From assembly GCA_015494535.1 (NCBI GenBank), contig WGBC01000038.1:1-40404 (forward strand): a stretch of DNA of 40,404 bases, read 5' to 3'. The translations under genes and the position numbers were made by a program. Under the pieces are notes generated by a model. The model worked only from the letters and a program-made list of their open reading frames with translations, was not told the DNA's origin and did not search any database. Source of the stretch: Nitratiruptor sp. (GTDB lineage Bacteria; Campylobacterota; Campylobacteria; Campylobacterales; Nitratiruptoraceae). Of this stretch, positions 39,797 through 40,404 are shown piece after piece (position 1 is the stretch's first letter; each line of letters opens with the position of its first letter).

Positions 39797-40404
39797 TGCG
39801 CTATTACATCCTTAGTGGAGCGGGGCTCAGTGCCGATAGCGGCGTGCCCACCTTTCGAGATGGCGGTCTTTGGGATGATGTGAGCATCGAGGAGGTAGCC
39901 ACCCATGAGGCTTGGCTAAAGAGTCTGGCCAAAGTGATAGCATTTTTCGACGCAAGGCGTCAGGAGTTAGCACGCTATCAGCCAAATAGTATGCATAAAT
40001 TCCTTGCTACGCTGCCAGATGCCGTGCATCTGACGCAAAATGTGGATGATTTGTGCGAGAGGGCTGGTGGCAAGCCAATCCATCTGCATGGCAAACTCAC
40101 TGAAATTCGCTGCGAAACATGCCAAAAGACCTACGATATAGGCTACAATCCGCAGCCAAAAAAGTGCAAGTTTTGTGGTGGTGAGATGCTACGCCCCAAT
40201 GTGGTGCTCTTTGGCGAGATGGCGCCAAACTATCGCCACCTCTATACGATCGAGGCGGATATTTTCATTGCCATCGGTACAAGTGGGGCTGTGATCGACA
40301 TAGCGGATATTGCCTCCCATTACCCTATCTCTATCCTCATTGATCCAAAAAGAAGAAAGAGAGTAACGATGTTTGGGGAGTTTGATGAATATATCGATGA
40401 ATAT
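39796..40404 (+). CDS. cobB: SIR2 family NAD-dependent protein deacylase, CobB-like (3' end beyond window)
   Basis: hand translation MRYYILSGAGLSADSGVPTFRDGGLWDD..., TQNVDDL, CETC...CKFC zinc motif, RPNVVLFGE; not in the ORF track because it has no stop inside the window. Confidence 0.93.
   Translation, partial: MRYYILSGAGLSADSGVPTFRDGGLWDDVSIEEVATHEAWLKSLAKVIAFFDARRQELARYQPNSMHKFLATLPDAVHLTQNVDDLCERAGGKPIHLHGKLTEIRCETCQKTYDIGYNPQPKKCKFCGGEMLRPNVVLFGEMAPNYRHLYTIEADIFIAIGTSGAVIDIADIASHYPISILIDPKRRKRVTMFGEFDEYIDEY

Noticed and set aside
39493-39906. 137-aa minus-strand ORF near the right end
   Set aside because: Antisense to two coupled small genes and the sirtuin start; no RBS or recognisable motif.

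Overview
The 40.4 kb window is a gene-dense chromosomal segment, most likely from a Campylobacterota (epsilonproteobacterial) genome; the taxon is inferred from protein style and gene order such as rsmA-rnj-kdsD-rsuA. It is mostly core housekeeping: ribonucleotide reductase (nrdA, nrdB), purB, purM, hisF, rlmN, nth, rsmA, RNase J, kdsD, rarA, amt-glnB, dtd, speE-coaE-dapF, prfA, rpsT, glmM-lspA, tRNA-Val(GAC), thrS-infC-rpmI-rplT and sufE. The last gene is a cobB-type sirtuin that runs off the right edge and is absent from the ORF track. No phage, transposon, CRISPR array or rRNA operon was seen. The most interesting observations are: (1) three parS-like ParB-binding palindromes inside coding sequences within about 4 kb, one a perfect TGTTTCACGTGAAACA; (2) a tail-to-tail pair beside amt-glnB that looks like a degenerate sigma-54 activator (Walker A and Fis-type HTH, no GAFTGA) and a PAS protein without a recognisable kinase core; (3) two unannotated single-TM small proteins nested between rlmN and a 2-hydroxyacid dehydrogenase gene; (4) unusual RNA structures, namely a 12-bp hairpin between tRNA-Val and thrS, hairpins flanking rpmI, and stop codons in the apical loops of stem-loops at rpsT and at the glucosaminidase gene; (5) an F-x-x-R variant of the Y-x-x-R sirtuin acyl-specificity motif. 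All calls are by eye; no database search was run.
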